This document shows positions 1-8,946 of a stretch of 64,000 bases of DNA, in pieces. The translations under genes and the position numbers were made by a program. Location of the stretch: the NCBI RefSeq assembly GCF_000317065.1, contig NC_019701.1, positions 1,302,001 through 1,366,000 of the forward strand. The letters are read 5' to 3'. Numbering within the stretch: the first letter of the stretch is position 1; the number at the start of each line of letters is the position of its first letter. This stretch comes from Pseudanabaena sp. PCC 7367 (GTDB taxonomy: Bacteria > Cyanobacteriota > Cyanobacteriia > Pseudanabaenales > Pseudanabaenaceae). The notes beneath the pieces were generated by a model, which searched no databases, was not told where the DNA came from, and worked only from the letters and a program-made list of their open reading frames with translations.

Positions 1-223
1 CTTCTAATATTGCAACATTCAAAATCAGCTAGTTTGTGTTTTGAACATCACATTTCAACCAAAGATTTGTTTAAGATTGGAAATCACCAATTCCTATCTT
101 ATAGTTTTCAGGTTGTGGTGACTGAGAGTGCAATTACTCATTCAACCTGTCATCTAGCACCATAAACCACTACGATTGAGCAGGTGCAGAATTATGCTAA
201 TGATTTAAGACTTGAGGAGGCTT

Positions 224-1060
224 ATGCCCACACCACTGGACTACCTACGCCATCAACCTTTCTTTGTAAAGTATATTCAACCGCGATTAGACATCACCTT
301 TGCGGCCAAGATGCAGGATATTGATTGGCGGGTTTATGTGCGATTGGTGCGGAATATTACCTGGGTCTATAAATCTGGTAATGTTGCCCCGACCCTCAAA
401 GCATTGTTTTTGGCGATCGATCAGACCTTTCAACCCAAGGTGTTTTGGGATGTGGGCGCGAATATTGGCTATTTTAGTTGGCTCTTGCTCAGCCACAGCA
501 AAGAGCTAGAAGCAGTGCTGTTTGAGCCGGATCTCGATAACATCAATCTGTTGCGAAAAACCATTGCTCAAGCAGATTTTCTGCAATCAAGGGTGCAATT
601 AATTACCAGTGCGGTCAGCGATCGACAGGGCAAGGCTAGCTTTGCGATCGATGCAATTACCGGCGCAACCGGTTCGATCGATGATTCGCGGCCAACTTTT
701 GTGCAAATGTATTATGACGCAGACCCCAGCTTCACTACCGTTGATACGGTTTCTTTGGATCAACTCTGGCAACAACAACGGGCTGGTACACCGGATCTAA
801 TTAAGATTGATATTGAAGGCAGTGAGGATAAGGCGATCGCTGGAGCCTGGGAATTGATCGAGGCTTGTCAGCCGATCCTGGTGATTGAATGTATGCACCG
901 GGAGATCATCGAACAACTGGCACAGCGAGGTTATCACATTCTGGATGCTGGCAATCCTCAGCGATCGATTAAACCAGGGATTGACCTCCTGGCAATTCCC
1001 GATCGGCATGTGGACGCGATCGATAATCTGTGTACCAATTGGCAGGAGATTCTAACCTGA
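224..1060 (+). CDS. FkbM family SAM-dependent methyltransferase
   Basis: Probable O-methyltransferase of the FkbM family, which usually methylates sugars or secondary metabolites. A SAM-binding motif I (FWDVGANIGYFSWLL) lies about a quarter of the way in. A second family motif, LIKIDIEGSEDKAI, follows near residue 200. The open frame extends to a TTG at 212, but GAGGAGG immediately precedes the ATG at 224, so I take the ATG, giving 278 residues. No membrane segment or signal peptide is seen. The downstream neighbour is an AT-rich DUF3800 gene, so the genomic context does not reveal the substrate. Family assignment is confident; the substrate is unknown. Confidence 0.85.
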   Translation: MPTPLDYLRHQPFFVKYIQPRLDITFAAKMQDIDWRVYVRLVRNITWVYKSGNVAPTLKALFLAIDQTFQPKVFWDVGANIGYFSWLLLSHSKELEAVLFEPDLDNINLLRKTIAQADFLQSRVQLITSAVSDRQGKASFAIDAITGATGSIDDSRPTFVQMYYDADPSFTTVDTVSLDQLWQQQRAGTPDLIKIDIEGSEDKAIAGAWELIEACQPILVIECMHREIIEQLAQRGYHILDAGNPQRSIKPGIDLLAIPDRHVDAIDNLCTNWQEILT

Positions 1061-1448
1061 CTGTGCATAAAGGAGCCCAACATATCAGTTACTTAACTGC
1101 GGGATTCATAGCATTATTTGATATTTTTTAATTTTGCCCTGCTGACATTGCATATTTATGTTTTTATAACCTAATACCCCTAGATGAGCACTAGATATCA
1201 AGAAATAGAGAAACGCAACACTAACTTAGCCACTATATGTAGCTTTATCTAGCCTTGAAATTATTTCACAAATGAAAATCCAAAATAGTTTGTACTAAAA
1301 GAAACCTACTCAAGATATCTACCGATTCTCAGGAAGCCGCAAGTTTATTCAGCTTTTGCGACTGGCTACTTATTATTTCCGCAAAAAATTACTTATTTGG
1401 GCAGTCAGTTATCGGAAAGAGGGGTAATGAATAAATAAAAATCAGCAA
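1061..1448. other. Intergenic region before the DUF3800 gene
   Basis: About 390 bases, visibly richer in A and T than the FkbM gene. A short perfect inverted repeat, CAGTTA-ct-TAACTG, lies just after the FkbM stop. A three-codon frame (ATGAATAAATAA) preceded by GAGGGG lies about 20 bases before the DUF3800 ATG; it may only be a displaced ribosome-binding site. No gene, tRNA or promoter could be assigned with confidence. Confidence 0.5.
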
Positions 1449-2294
1449 ATGGCACGTGAACACATAATTTATTGTGATGAATCGATCAGTAATGGCAAAT
1501 ATTTCTCCAATTTTTACGGTGGAGTGCTAGTTCGTTCTTGTGATCTAGCGATAGTTAAAAACTCAATAGAAAACAAGAAAAAGGATTTGAATATAGCAGG
1601 GGAAGTGAAATGGTCTAAAACTTCATCCGGATCTTATCTAGATAAATATATAGAACTTATGGATACCTTCTTCGACTTAGTCGAGAAGAATCTAGTTAAG
1701 GTTAGGATAATGTTTACTCACAACATTCATATCCCAACTAAACTAACAGTAGAACAACAGCAAGAGGAGTATTTTCTGCTCTACTATCAGTTTTTAAAAC
1801 ATGCGTTTGGAATTCAGCACTCAAATCCCACCCAGAATATGGTGAAAATCAGGATTTACTTAGATGTACTACCTGTTAAAAAATCTGACTTCATTGAATA
1901 CTTACACAATATCAATAACTCGTTAGAGCTTTATAAGTACAATATAGAAATTGATAAAAATCAGATAGATGAAGTTGATTCCAAAAAGCACTCAATACTT
2001 CAATGCCTAGATGTTGTCTTAGGTTCTATGCAGTTTAGGCTAAATGATTTACATAAGGCAAAACCTGAAGGGGCAAGATTTAGAGCTAAACGAACAGTCG
2101 CAAAAGAGAAGCTTTATAAACATATATCAGAAAGGATTAGAAAGATATACCCTAACTTCAACATAGGAGCTAGCACATCTAACAGAGGTGATCTAAGAAA
2201 TATATGGAATGATCCGTACCGCCACTGGTTATTTATTCCAAGGAACCATAAGGTAGACCTTTCAAAGGGAAAAAATTATTCCATAAAGAAATAA
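1449..2294 (+). CDS. DUF3800 domain protein, putative RNase H-fold nuclease
   Basis: 281 residues. The N-terminus (IIYCDES, D10-E11) followed by a glycine-rich strand, then GEVKWSK (E52, K54), YLDVLP (D139) and QCLDVVLGS (D188), matches the DUF3800 pattern. That family is thought to have an RNase H-like fold with acidic catalytic residues. DUF3800 proteins are common in mobile and defence-related regions, but no activity is firmly assigned. The gene is markedly AT-rich, lacks the HIP1 motif that saturates its neighbours apart from one CGATC near the start, and uses A/T-ending codons. This suggests recent transfer. A cloverleaf-like inverted-repeat structure begins four bases after the stop. 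The ATG at 1449 has only a weak Shine-Dalgarno sequence. Confidence 0.7.
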   Translation: MAREHIIYCDESISNGKYFSNFYGGVLVRSCDLAIVKNSIENKKKDLNIAGEVKWSKTSSGSYLDKYIELMDTFFDLVEKNLVKVRIMFTHNIHIPTKLTVEQQQEEYFLLYYQFLKHAFGIQHSNPTQNMVKIRIYLDVLPVKKSDFIEYLHNINNSLELYKYNIEIDKNQIDEVDSKKHSILQCLDVVLGSMQFRLNDLHKAKPEGARFRAKRTVAKEKLYKHISERIRKIYPNFNIGASTSNRGDLRNIWNDPYRHWLFIPRNHKVDLSKGKNYSIKK

Positions 2295-2298
2295 AGAG

Positions 2299-2367
2299 CC
2301 CCGCATCTCACTATCAGTAATGATACTGAATCCCTACGCAATGCGTAAGATTTCACAAGATGCAGGG
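2299..2367 (+). other. Cloverleaf-like nested inverted repeats after DUF3800 gene
   Basis: An outer 10-bp stem, CCCCGCATCT (2299-2308) with AGATGCAGGG (2358-2367), has one mismatch. It encloses two perfect hairpins: TCAGTA-atga-TACTGA (2314-2329) and TACGC-aat-GCGTA (2335-2347). A TTTTTT tract follows about 17 bases after the outer stem. This could be a terminator, an end structure of a mobile element, or a structured RNA. The sequence supports the fold; the role is open. Confidence 0.5.
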
Positions 2368-2432
2368 TTATCTATATTATATCTGTTTTTTGTGCTTTAG
2401 CAATATTTTTATAATCTATTATTGTAGCCTAT

Positions 2433-2561
2433 ATTATTTTGGTAGTGCTGAACAAGTAAGGATTTAGGCGATAGTTGAATATCTATAATCCAAACAAGCT
2501 AAGCTCCGAATTTCAAATCGATTGCTAATTATCCTTACTACTGCATGACTACCATTATTTT
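2433..2561. mobile_element. MITE-like element, copy 1, with 8-bp duplication
   Basis: A 113-bp element (2441-2553) starts GGTAGT and ends ACTACC. Its ends form imperfect terminal inverted repeats: GGTAGT, then eight bases, then AGTAAGGAT on both ends. It is flanked by the direct repeat ATTATTTT (2433-2440 and 2554-2561), as expected for a target-site duplication. An inverted second copy with about five differences over 112 bases lies at 6705-6828. It has no coding capacity, so it would depend on a transposase elsewhere. Confidence 0.75.
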
Positions 2562-2624
2562 AAGTTAGTAATTCCAGAGCATTTTTGAACTGTATAGCCC
2601 TTCTAGTTAGAGCTACATTTGCAT

Positions 2625-4613
2625 TTAATAGGGGCGGGGATAGGGCTTGAGGAGTCGATCGGCCTTGAACACATAAATCTGCTGGATCGCCTGGCCACCG
2701 CGCATAATTGGGATCGTGGTGACTGACGTAATAGCGTCAAAATAATCAGCATATTTAGTCGGTGGCTCCCAAAACTCCTCACTGGTAATATAAATGCCAT
2801 CTTGACCAACCCAGCGATCGGCCGCTTCCCAATAGGCAAACCCGCGCATATCATCGGTAAAGCAAGTTACTGGCGTTTGACTAATCGGCACTAATGCCAT
2901 GGCCGCTTGTCCTGCAAAGAAAAAGTTGCTGGTAAAGATAAAATCACGCTGGGCTAATAATTCAGATAGCTGGGGTGATTCTGCAAATGCCTGCCGCAAC
3001 TGCTGCACATAAAAAAGCTCGGTCGAGGCATCATTTTCTACCGGAATGGCATTAATCAGCGCATACCTACCACCCTGCTGAAATGCGCCAATGCTGATGT
3101 GAGACAGCGCGATCGCCAGCAGCAAGATTACAATCGCGCCAGAACCCCATAACCACCGCTTTACTCGTTTGGGATGTTTACGATCGGCGATCGCCATTTG
3201 CCTCCCCAGCAACAAAGTAGCAATAAAAAAACCTGGCATATGCCAACTAGGTAGAATCTGCCGATAGCCACCCATCAGCGTAAAGCCCAGAAAAATGGGC
3301 AGCGCCACGCAGAGAATTAATAATTGCTGTTGAGCTAGGAGGTCATGGCCAAGCTGAAGAGTTGGTTGATTAGGCTGATTATTAAAATGATTGAGCTGAG
3401 CTGAGATTGATTTAGGGAGCAGGCGATCGCAGTTAGCAATAGTTTTTCTGGCTTTCAACCAAACAATTAAACTTGTACCCAATACCGCTAAAACCTTTAA
3501 AGCCGATCGCCCACTCACCCACCAGAGCGGCAGCCCAAAACTAGGGAATAGATAACCAATCCCAGAAAGAAACGTGACCGCCAAACCAACCAGGTTATAG
3601 CCTGCCTGTGGTACTGCCCTGGCAGATTGGAACCGAAAAGAAGCCCAATCATGTTGATAATTCCAGATCAGCATTGGCGCGATCGCCAGCAGAAACAAAC
3701 TAATCGCCGCCAGTAACCAGGGTGACCAGAATACCCGCCGATGGTGGGGGCTGACCAGGCAAAAGATTGTTAACCCCAGACCAAACACAAACCCATGATA
3801 TTTACCCAAACAGGCTAAACCCACCAGTAAACCAATCAGGGCAATTCGGGAGGTGGGTTGATAGGTAATTTTTTTAACGCGATCAGAACGATCGGAGTAA
3901 TCAAATTGCTCAGCAGTCCAATGGTCGCTAAAAATTATTGGTTCTGCCTGGGGCGATCGCTCTAATTCAGGTTGCAATTGAGCTTTTTGTGCAGGACAAT
4001 CCAGGGACAGATTTTGTTTGGATTTTTGCTGAGGTTGGCCGCAATCATTCTGCCGCGATTGAAGATCGGGGACATTGGGGAGATCCAAAACATCTGGAAC
4101 GTCAGCAAGAGCCCAATCGCTACCTCTAACCTGATCAGGTGCATTACTAGCTTGCCGAAGCATCTGGCAATAACCACTGGGGAAAAACTCTTTGACAGCC
4201 ACATATAACGCCGCCGTACAGAAAAACAGCAAAGGACTATCGGGCAGGATCAACACGCCAAACCCAACCTGGAAAAAGGGAATTAAGGTGGCGATCGCCA
4301 GGGTCATTAAAGCAGCACGTTTGCCAAACAACCGCAGGCCAGAGGCATATAAAAAAAACAACGTGCCCGTATAGAGCAAAACCCCGCCCAGCCGAATTGA
4401 CAATTGTGTAACTGCCCCCCCACTAAGCCAAATACCGATCGCCGTCACCAGGCCAACCAAGGGCGGATGATCAAAATAAGACCAGCTAGGATAGAGCGTA
4501 TAGACGTAATAGTAAGCTTCGTCATAGCCTGGAGGCAAAAAGGCAGCGATCCCTAATCGCAGCATCAAACCGCATAGCAGTAAGGTGATCAATGCGATCG
4601 TCGATCGATTCAT
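2625..4613 (-). CDS. GT39-type membrane glycosyltransferase
   Basis: 662-residue polytopic membrane protein of the ArnT/PMT (GT39/GT83) superfamily. These proteins move a sugar from a polyprenyl-phosphate donor to a lipid, glycan or protein outside the membrane. The N-terminal signature is present: a first membrane helix, then GYDEAYYYVYTLYPSWSYFDHPPLVG with its DE pair and HPPL motif. Many hydrophobic helices follow. A hydrophilic, Q/P/D-rich insertion of about 100 residues (roughly 155-255) interrupts the membrane domain. Similar insertions occur in the other two GT39 proteins of this window. The gene lies alone on the minus strand between MITE copy 1 and a divergently transcribed permease gene. 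The acceptor is unknown. Confidence 0.8.
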   Translation of the reverse strand: MNRSTIALITLLLCGLMLRLGIAAFLPPGYDEAYYYVYTLYPSWSYFDHPPLVGLVTAIGIWLSGGAVTQLSIRLGGVLLYTGTLFFLYASGLRLFGKRAALMTLAIATLIPFFQVGFGVLILPDSPLLFFCTAALYVAVKEFFPSGYCQMLRQASNAPDQVRGSDWALADVPDVLDLPNVPDLQSRQNDCGQPQQKSKQNLSLDCPAQKAQLQPELERSPQAEPIIFSDHWTAEQFDYSDRSDRVKKITYQPTSRIALIGLLVGLACLGKYHGFVFGLGLTIFCLVSPHHRRVFWSPWLLAAISLFLLAIAPMLIWNYQHDWASFRFQSARAVPQAGYNLVGLAVTFLSGIGYLFPSFGLPLWWVSGRSALKVLAVLGTSLIVWLKARKTIANCDRLLPKSISAQLNHFNNQPNQPTLQLGHDLLAQQQLLILCVALPIFLGFTLMGGYRQILPSWHMPGFFIATLLLGRQMAIADRKHPKRVKRWLWGSGAIVILLLAIALSHISIGAFQQGGRYALINAIPVENDASTELFYVQQLRQAFAESPQLSELLAQRDFIFTSNFFFAGQAAMALVPISQTPVTCFTDDMRGFAYWEAADRWVGQDGIYITSEEFWEPPTKYADYFDAITSVTTIPIMRGGQAIQQIYVFKADRLLKPYPRPY

Positions 4614-4667
4614 TGTAGGTATGTTATATCTAAGCTATGAGTATTATGAGTGTATTTAGTCAATCGA

Positions 4668-4706
4668 TTAATTCTTGCAGCTAATTCTTGCAGCTAATTC
4701 TTGCAG
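4668..4706. repeat. Three tandem 13-bp repeats
   Basis: The 13-base unit CTAATTCTTGCAG occurs three times in direct order, the first copy with one change. It lies in the divergent intergenic region between the GT39 gene and the ABC permease gene. It is probably a slippage-derived array; it could also bind a regulator. Confidence 0.8.
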
Positions 4707-4839
4707 CATTGCCAAACTCAAAGATAGCAAAAACACTAATTTCGATCGCCTCAGCAATCTTCAATTAACTCAGCCCTGACCGCAAGCAACTACAATACAA
4801 TCGCTTGACCTTTAAACGCATCTATTAAGCATCAGTTCT

Positions 4840-5862
4840 ATGGCAACCAAAGAAATCTCACCAGTACCCAGCTTTTTCTTCAATACCACCACAGCCTATA
4901 TTTTCAAGCGATTAGGGCAAGGGGCGTTTGTGATTTTTTTGGTCTCCTTGCTCAGCTTTTTCCTGTTGAAGCTCTCACCAGGTGATTGCCTCAGCGATCT
5001 AAGGTTTGATCCTAGTATCACCAAGGAATTTATTGAGAGCGAAGAAATTCGCCTGGGCTATGACAAGCCTGTGTACATGCAATATTTCATCTGGTTGAGC
5101 AGTGCGCTGCGTGGCAATTTGGGTCAGACTTGCCAAGGTAGCATTCCGGTGTTGTCGCTGGTGGGAGCCAGAGCCGGCACTACGTTGATGCTGTCATTTG
5201 CTACGATCGTGATTACCTGGGCGATCGCAATTCCGGTGGGCATTTTCGCCGCCGTTAAACAAAACACCTGGGGCGATCGATTGGTGCAGGTGATCAGCTA
5301 TTTTTTCCAGGGATTCCCCAGCTTTGTGCTGGCAATTTTGTTGTTGATGCTGGCGCAAAATACTTCGCTGTTCCCAGTTGGTGGCCTGACTAGCATTGAC
5401 TTTAGCGACCTATCCTGGTTCGGCAAAGTGGTTGATATTGGCTATCATTTGTTTTTGCCGGTCTTAACCCTAACGATCATTAGTTTTGCGGGACTGCAAC
5501 GACTGATGCGGGGTAACCTGCTGGATGTGATGCGGCAGGACTACATTAAAACCGCCCGTGCCAAGGGTTTACCAGAAAATAAGGTGATTTATGTCCATGC
5601 TTTGCGCAATGCCTTTAATCCAATGGTGACGCTGCTAGGCTATGAATTTGGCGCTTTGCTGAGTGGCTCATTTATTACCGAGTTTTTCTTTAGTATTCCT
5701 GGTTTGGGGCGATTGCTCCTGGAGGCTGTATTTCAGCGCGACGTGAGCCTGGTGATGGCGGGACTGATGATCGGTACATTCATGCTGGTGATTGGCAATA
5801 TCTTTGCGGACTTGATGCTAAAGCTACTCGATCCCCGGATCAAACTAGAGGAAATGGATTAG
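4840..5862 (+). CDS. ABC transporter permease, DppB/OppB family
   Basis: 340-residue inner-membrane permease of the peptide/nickel (DppB/OppB) class. The six-helix pattern is evident. The EAA loop that contacts the ATPase is seen as DYIKTARAKGLPENKVIYVHALRN. The conserved start, RLGQGAFVIFLVSLLSFFLLKLSPGD, is also present. No partner permease (DppC), ATPase or binding protein lies nearby; cyanobacteria often scatter these subunits. The following lipoprotein gene starts 39 bases later but does not resemble a substrate-binding protein. The substrate may be oligopeptide or another small solute. Confidence 0.85.
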   Translation: MATKEISPVPSFFFNTTTAYIFKRLGQGAFVIFLVSLLSFFLLKLSPGDCLSDLRFDPSITKEFIESEEIRLGYDKPVYMQYFIWLSSALRGNLGQTCQGSIPVLSLVGARAGTTLMLSFATIVITWAIAIPVGIFAAVKQNTWGDRLVQVISYFFQGFPSFVLAILLLMLAQNTSLFPVGGLTSIDFSDLSWFGKVVDIGYHLFLPVLTLTIISFAGLQRLMRGNLLDVMRQDYIKTARAKGLPENKVIYVHALRNAFNPMVTLLGYEFGALLSGSFITEFFFSIPGLGRLLLEAVFQRDVSLVMAGLMIGTFMLVIGNIFADLMLKLLDPRIKLEEMD

Positions 5863-5901
5863 CACTGATGCTGAATTAAAACCTTGACTGGAAATGGACA
5901 A

Positions 5902-6531
5902 ATGAAACGATTAAACAACTTATATCCACTAGTTTTAACTATAAGTTTGGCGATCTTCTTTTTGATTGGTTGTTCACAAGCGCCACCCAATCCAACTAAT
6001 CCCGATCCAACAACAGATCAGCAAATCAAGCAAGAGGCGATCGCCCCAGCAAAACAAGTAGGTGATATTGACAATCAGTCATCTGAAGCTGACGAGTTGA
6101 CCGAACCACCGGAAGATGCCGAGATGATCGAGCAAGCGATCGCAGAAATTCCCACTGTAGTTACGATCGCCGATCAACAAGTGGGCTTGGATGTTTTCCT
6201 GTGGCGTGATTTTCAACCAATCAGTCCAGCCGACGGCAAACCGATGCTGACTTTAGTCAAGTTGGTCGAACCAGAGACAACCAAGTCGATCGACCTGGAA
6301 GGCTTAGCTGCCAAGAATTTATGGGTGTTTAATGGTGCTGACACTAATGAAGCAACTGGTGAAATTTGGGCTACTCAACTTGAGCAACAACTACCCAGCG
6401 AATATATGGCACGGCAAGGGCCAAAGTGGGAACCTGGCACTGAGGTAAATGTGGTAGTGGAGCTGGTTGATGCGGCGGAAAATGTTTATCTGCTCAAAGC
6501 GGAGCAGCAAATTATTCAACGCACCGATTAG
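5902..6531 (+). CDS. Predicted lipoprotein of unknown function
   Basis: 209 residues from the ATG at 5902 (the frame is open from a TTG at 5884). A basic N-terminus and hydrophobic segment end in the lipobox LIGC, so the protein is probably lipid-anchored. A low-complexity P/N/D/Q-rich linker runs to about residue 75, followed by a compact domain of about 130 residues (VVTIADQQVGLDVFLWRDFQP and onward). I do not recognise that domain family. It may be co-transcribed with the permease gene 39 bases upstream. Confidence 0.65.
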   Translation: MKRLNNLYPLVLTISLAIFFLIGCSQAPPNPTNPDPTTDQQIKQEAIAPAKQVGDIDNQSSEADELTEPPEDAEMIEQAIAEIPTVVTIADQQVGLDVFLWRDFQPISPADGKPMLTLVKLVEPETTKSIDLEGLAAKNLWVFNGADTNEATGEIWATQLEQQLPSEYMARQGPKWEPGTEVNVVVELVDAAENVYLLKAEQQIIQRTD

Positions 6532-6689
6532 AGTTTTTAGCTTGACTGTATAGATCATTAAAATTAAAACTTGCCAAGTTATTGTTAATCCATAAAGCTC
6601 TTGCAAAAGCTCCAGATAATAAGCAACTAAAGGATCGCAATCCCATTGATCATTTGAGCATTTGGGCAAGAAGTTTAATCTATTTATTA

Positions 6690-6843
6690 ATTATTTCTAA
6701 TCCTGGTGGTCATGTAGTAGTCATGTAGTAATAAGGATAATTAGCAATCGATTTGAAATTCGGAGCTTAGCTTGTTTGGGTTATAAATATTCAACTATCT
6801 CCTAAATCCTTACTTGTTCAGCACTACCATTATTTCTAATCCT
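6690..6843. mobile_element. MITE-like element, copy 2, inverted
   Basis: Element at 6705-6828, in the opposite orientation to copy 1 and differing at about five positions over the shared 112 bases. Its left end has an extra 11-bp duplication (CATGTAGTAGT/CATGTAGTAAT). The element is bracketed by a perfect 15-bp direct repeat ATTATTTCTAATCCT (6690-6704 and 6829-6843), read here as a target-site duplication. That is longer than the 8 bp at copy 1, although both begin ATTATTT. Confidence 0.75.
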
Positions 6844-7149
6844 TTAGGCTACCCCTGCTCTATTTAAATAACAGCTCAAATTACAATTTAACAATTACAA
6901 CATAATTACAACAAACCATCACAGTTAAAAATGCAGATCGGCTCTTGATTTGTTATGCTTCTAGATCGCAGCTAATCTTAGCCGAGTTCGCCAGATCTCC
7001 TTCAGCCTTGACTGGTCAGTTATTAGGGATCGCCTGGAGATACTGCTGGTCTAGTGATCTTTGCTCGATCGAACTCTTGAATTAGATCAGCTTGCCTGCT
7101 AAACAGAGACTCAAATACTTAATGCCCAATTAATGTCTAAATAACGCCC
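6844..7149. other. Intergenic region upstream of purH
   Basis: About 300 bases between MITE copy 2 and purH. AT-rich near the element and more typical of the genome near the gene. It presumably contains the purH promoter; I could not define -35/-10 boxes or a purine-responsive structure. Confidence 0.4.
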
Positions 7150-8718
7150 ATGACTCGTATTGCCCTACTCAGCACCTCCGACAAAACTGGCCTGGTTAAT
7201 TTGGCTCGTACCCTGGTCGAGAAATATCAATTTCAATTGATCAGTAGTGGTGGCACCGCCAAGGTTTTAGCAGAGGCGAATCTACCTGTGACCAAGGTGT
7301 CGGACTATACGGGCGCACCGGAAATTTTGGGTGGTCGGGTTAAAACCTTGCATCCCAAGGTGCATGGCGGCATTTTGGCACAAACTGATTTAGCCCAGGA
7401 TAATCAGGATTTGCAGAACAACCAAATCCAATCGATCGCCCTGGTGGTGGTGAATTTATACCCGTTCGAGCAAACGATCGCCCAGGAGCATGTATCGCTA
7501 GAAGAGGCGATCGAACAAATCGATATTGGTGGGCCCACATTGATTAGAGCAGCGGCCAAAAATCACAAACATGTCACGATTTTATCCAGCCCCGATCAAT
7601 ATGCAGCCTGTTTGGATGAGCTAGAGGCCAATGGCGGCGAAACAAGGCTTAAATTCAGGCGATCGCTTGCCCTGGCAGCCTTCCAGCATACCCAAGCCTA
7701 TGATCTGGCCATTTCTAATTATCTAACTGGCCAGTTTGGTCAGCAAGCTGAGGATGAATTAGCCAAACCTAACTATGAGTTAAGTGGTCACAACCCCAAG
7801 GTCTTGCGCTATGGCGAGAACCCCCACCAACCAGCCACCTGGTATCAATCTGGCAGTAAGGCAACGGGCTGGTCAGCGGCGCAACAACTGCAAGGGAAGG
7901 AATTAAGCTATAACAACTTGCTAGACCTGGAAGCAGCGCGGCGAATTGTGGCTGAGTTTGTGGCCGATCGCCCCAGTGCAGTGTTGGTCAAGCATAATAA
8001 CCCCTGTGGCGTGGCGATCGCTGATGATCTGGTGATCGCCTATCAAAAAGCCCTGGCCGCAGATTCGATCTCTGCTTTTGGGGGCATTGTGGCCTTGAAT
8101 CGGGCGATCGATGCGGCTACCGCAGCAAAACTCACCGAAACTTTTTTAGAATGCGTGGTTGCCCCTGCTTGTAAACCTGCCGCCCAGGAAATTTTGCAAC
8201 GTAAATCCAAATTACGGGTATTGACTCTGCCGGATCTGGCGCAAGGCACTGCTGAGAATGTGCGCTTGATTGCTGGTGGCCTGCTGGTGCAAAAGAGCGA
8301 CCAGATGCCGATTCATGTTGATGACTGGCAGATCGCCACCAAAAAACAACCCACCGCCGACCAGATGGAAGAGTTGATGTTTGCCTGGCGGGTGGTTAGA
8401 CATGTGAAATCCAATGCAATTTTAGTCAGCCGCGATCGCCAAACCCTGGGGATCGGTGCAGGGCAAATGAATCGGGTTGGGGCAGCGCAGATCGCCCTGT
8501 CGTTGGCGGCGGAAAAGCCAGGTCAAGCAATTCAGGGAGCGGTTTTGGCCAGTGATGGCTTTTTACCCTTTGATGACACAGTAAAGGCGGCAGCAGCAGC
8601 AGGTATTACGGCGATCATTCAGCCTGGGGGCAGCATCCGGGATCAAGACTCAATTCAGGCCGCTGATGAACTGGGCATGGTGATGGTTTTAACTGGTGTA
8701 CGTCACTTTTTGCATTAA
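7150..8718 (+). CDS. purH: Bifunctional AICAR transformylase/IMP cyclohydrolase
   Basis: 522 residues, the usual PurH length. It catalyses the last two steps of de novo purine synthesis, AICAR to FAICAR and FAICAR to IMP, in the cytoplasm. The N-terminal MGS-like cyclohydrolase domain (about 1-150) starts with LLSTSDKTGLVNLA and contains ISSGGTAKVL. The C-terminal transformylase domain carries the KHNNPCG motif near residue 282, which holds the catalytic Lys-His. The protein ends VRHFLH as family members do. It is not clustered with other pur genes; purC is 45 kb away in this window. Confidence 0.97.
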   Translation: MTRIALLSTSDKTGLVNLARTLVEKYQFQLISSGGTAKVLAEANLPVTKVSDYTGAPEILGGRVKTLHPKVHGGILAQTDLAQDNQDLQNNQIQSIALVVVNLYPFEQTIAQEHVSLEEAIEQIDIGGPTLIRAAAKNHKHVTILSSPDQYAACLDELEANGGETRLKFRRSLALAAFQHTQAYDLAISNYLTGQFGQQAEDELAKPNYELSGHNPKVLRYGENPHQPATWYQSGSKATGWSAAQQLQGKELSYNNLLDLEAARRIVAEFVADRPSAVLVKHNNPCGVAIADDLVIAYQKALAADSISAFGGIVALNRAIDAATAAKLTETFLECVVAPACKPAAQEILQRKSKLRVLTLPDLAQGTAENVRLIAGGLLVQKSDQMPIHVDDWQIATKKQPTADQMEELMFAWRVVRHVKSNAILVSRDRQTLGIGAGQMNRVGAAQIALSLAAEKPGQAIQGAVLASDGFLPFDDTVKAAAAAGITAIIQPGGSIRDQDSIQAADELGMVMVLTGVRHFLH

Positions 8719-8946
8719 TAATTCTCGGTGGTCTGTTCCCATAATCCAGCATCAATTCCAACCGACCATTTGGCAAGCATAGCGATCGATTGCCAATCAG
8801 TATTTGAATTTGATCATGCACATGTTTCCTAATGCTGTTTCAAGTGAGATGTTGTGCAAGAGATGTCCTGACTGATTTGATCTAGAGGCATTCAGGCAAA
8901 AGAAGTCTCTTGAAGATGCACTAACCAGATTTTCTTTACAAAAATA

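Noticed and set aside
4840-6531. Complete peptide ABC transporter operon
   Set aside because: Only one permease is present; the following lipoprotein is too short and unlike periplasmic binding proteins, and no ATPase gene is near.
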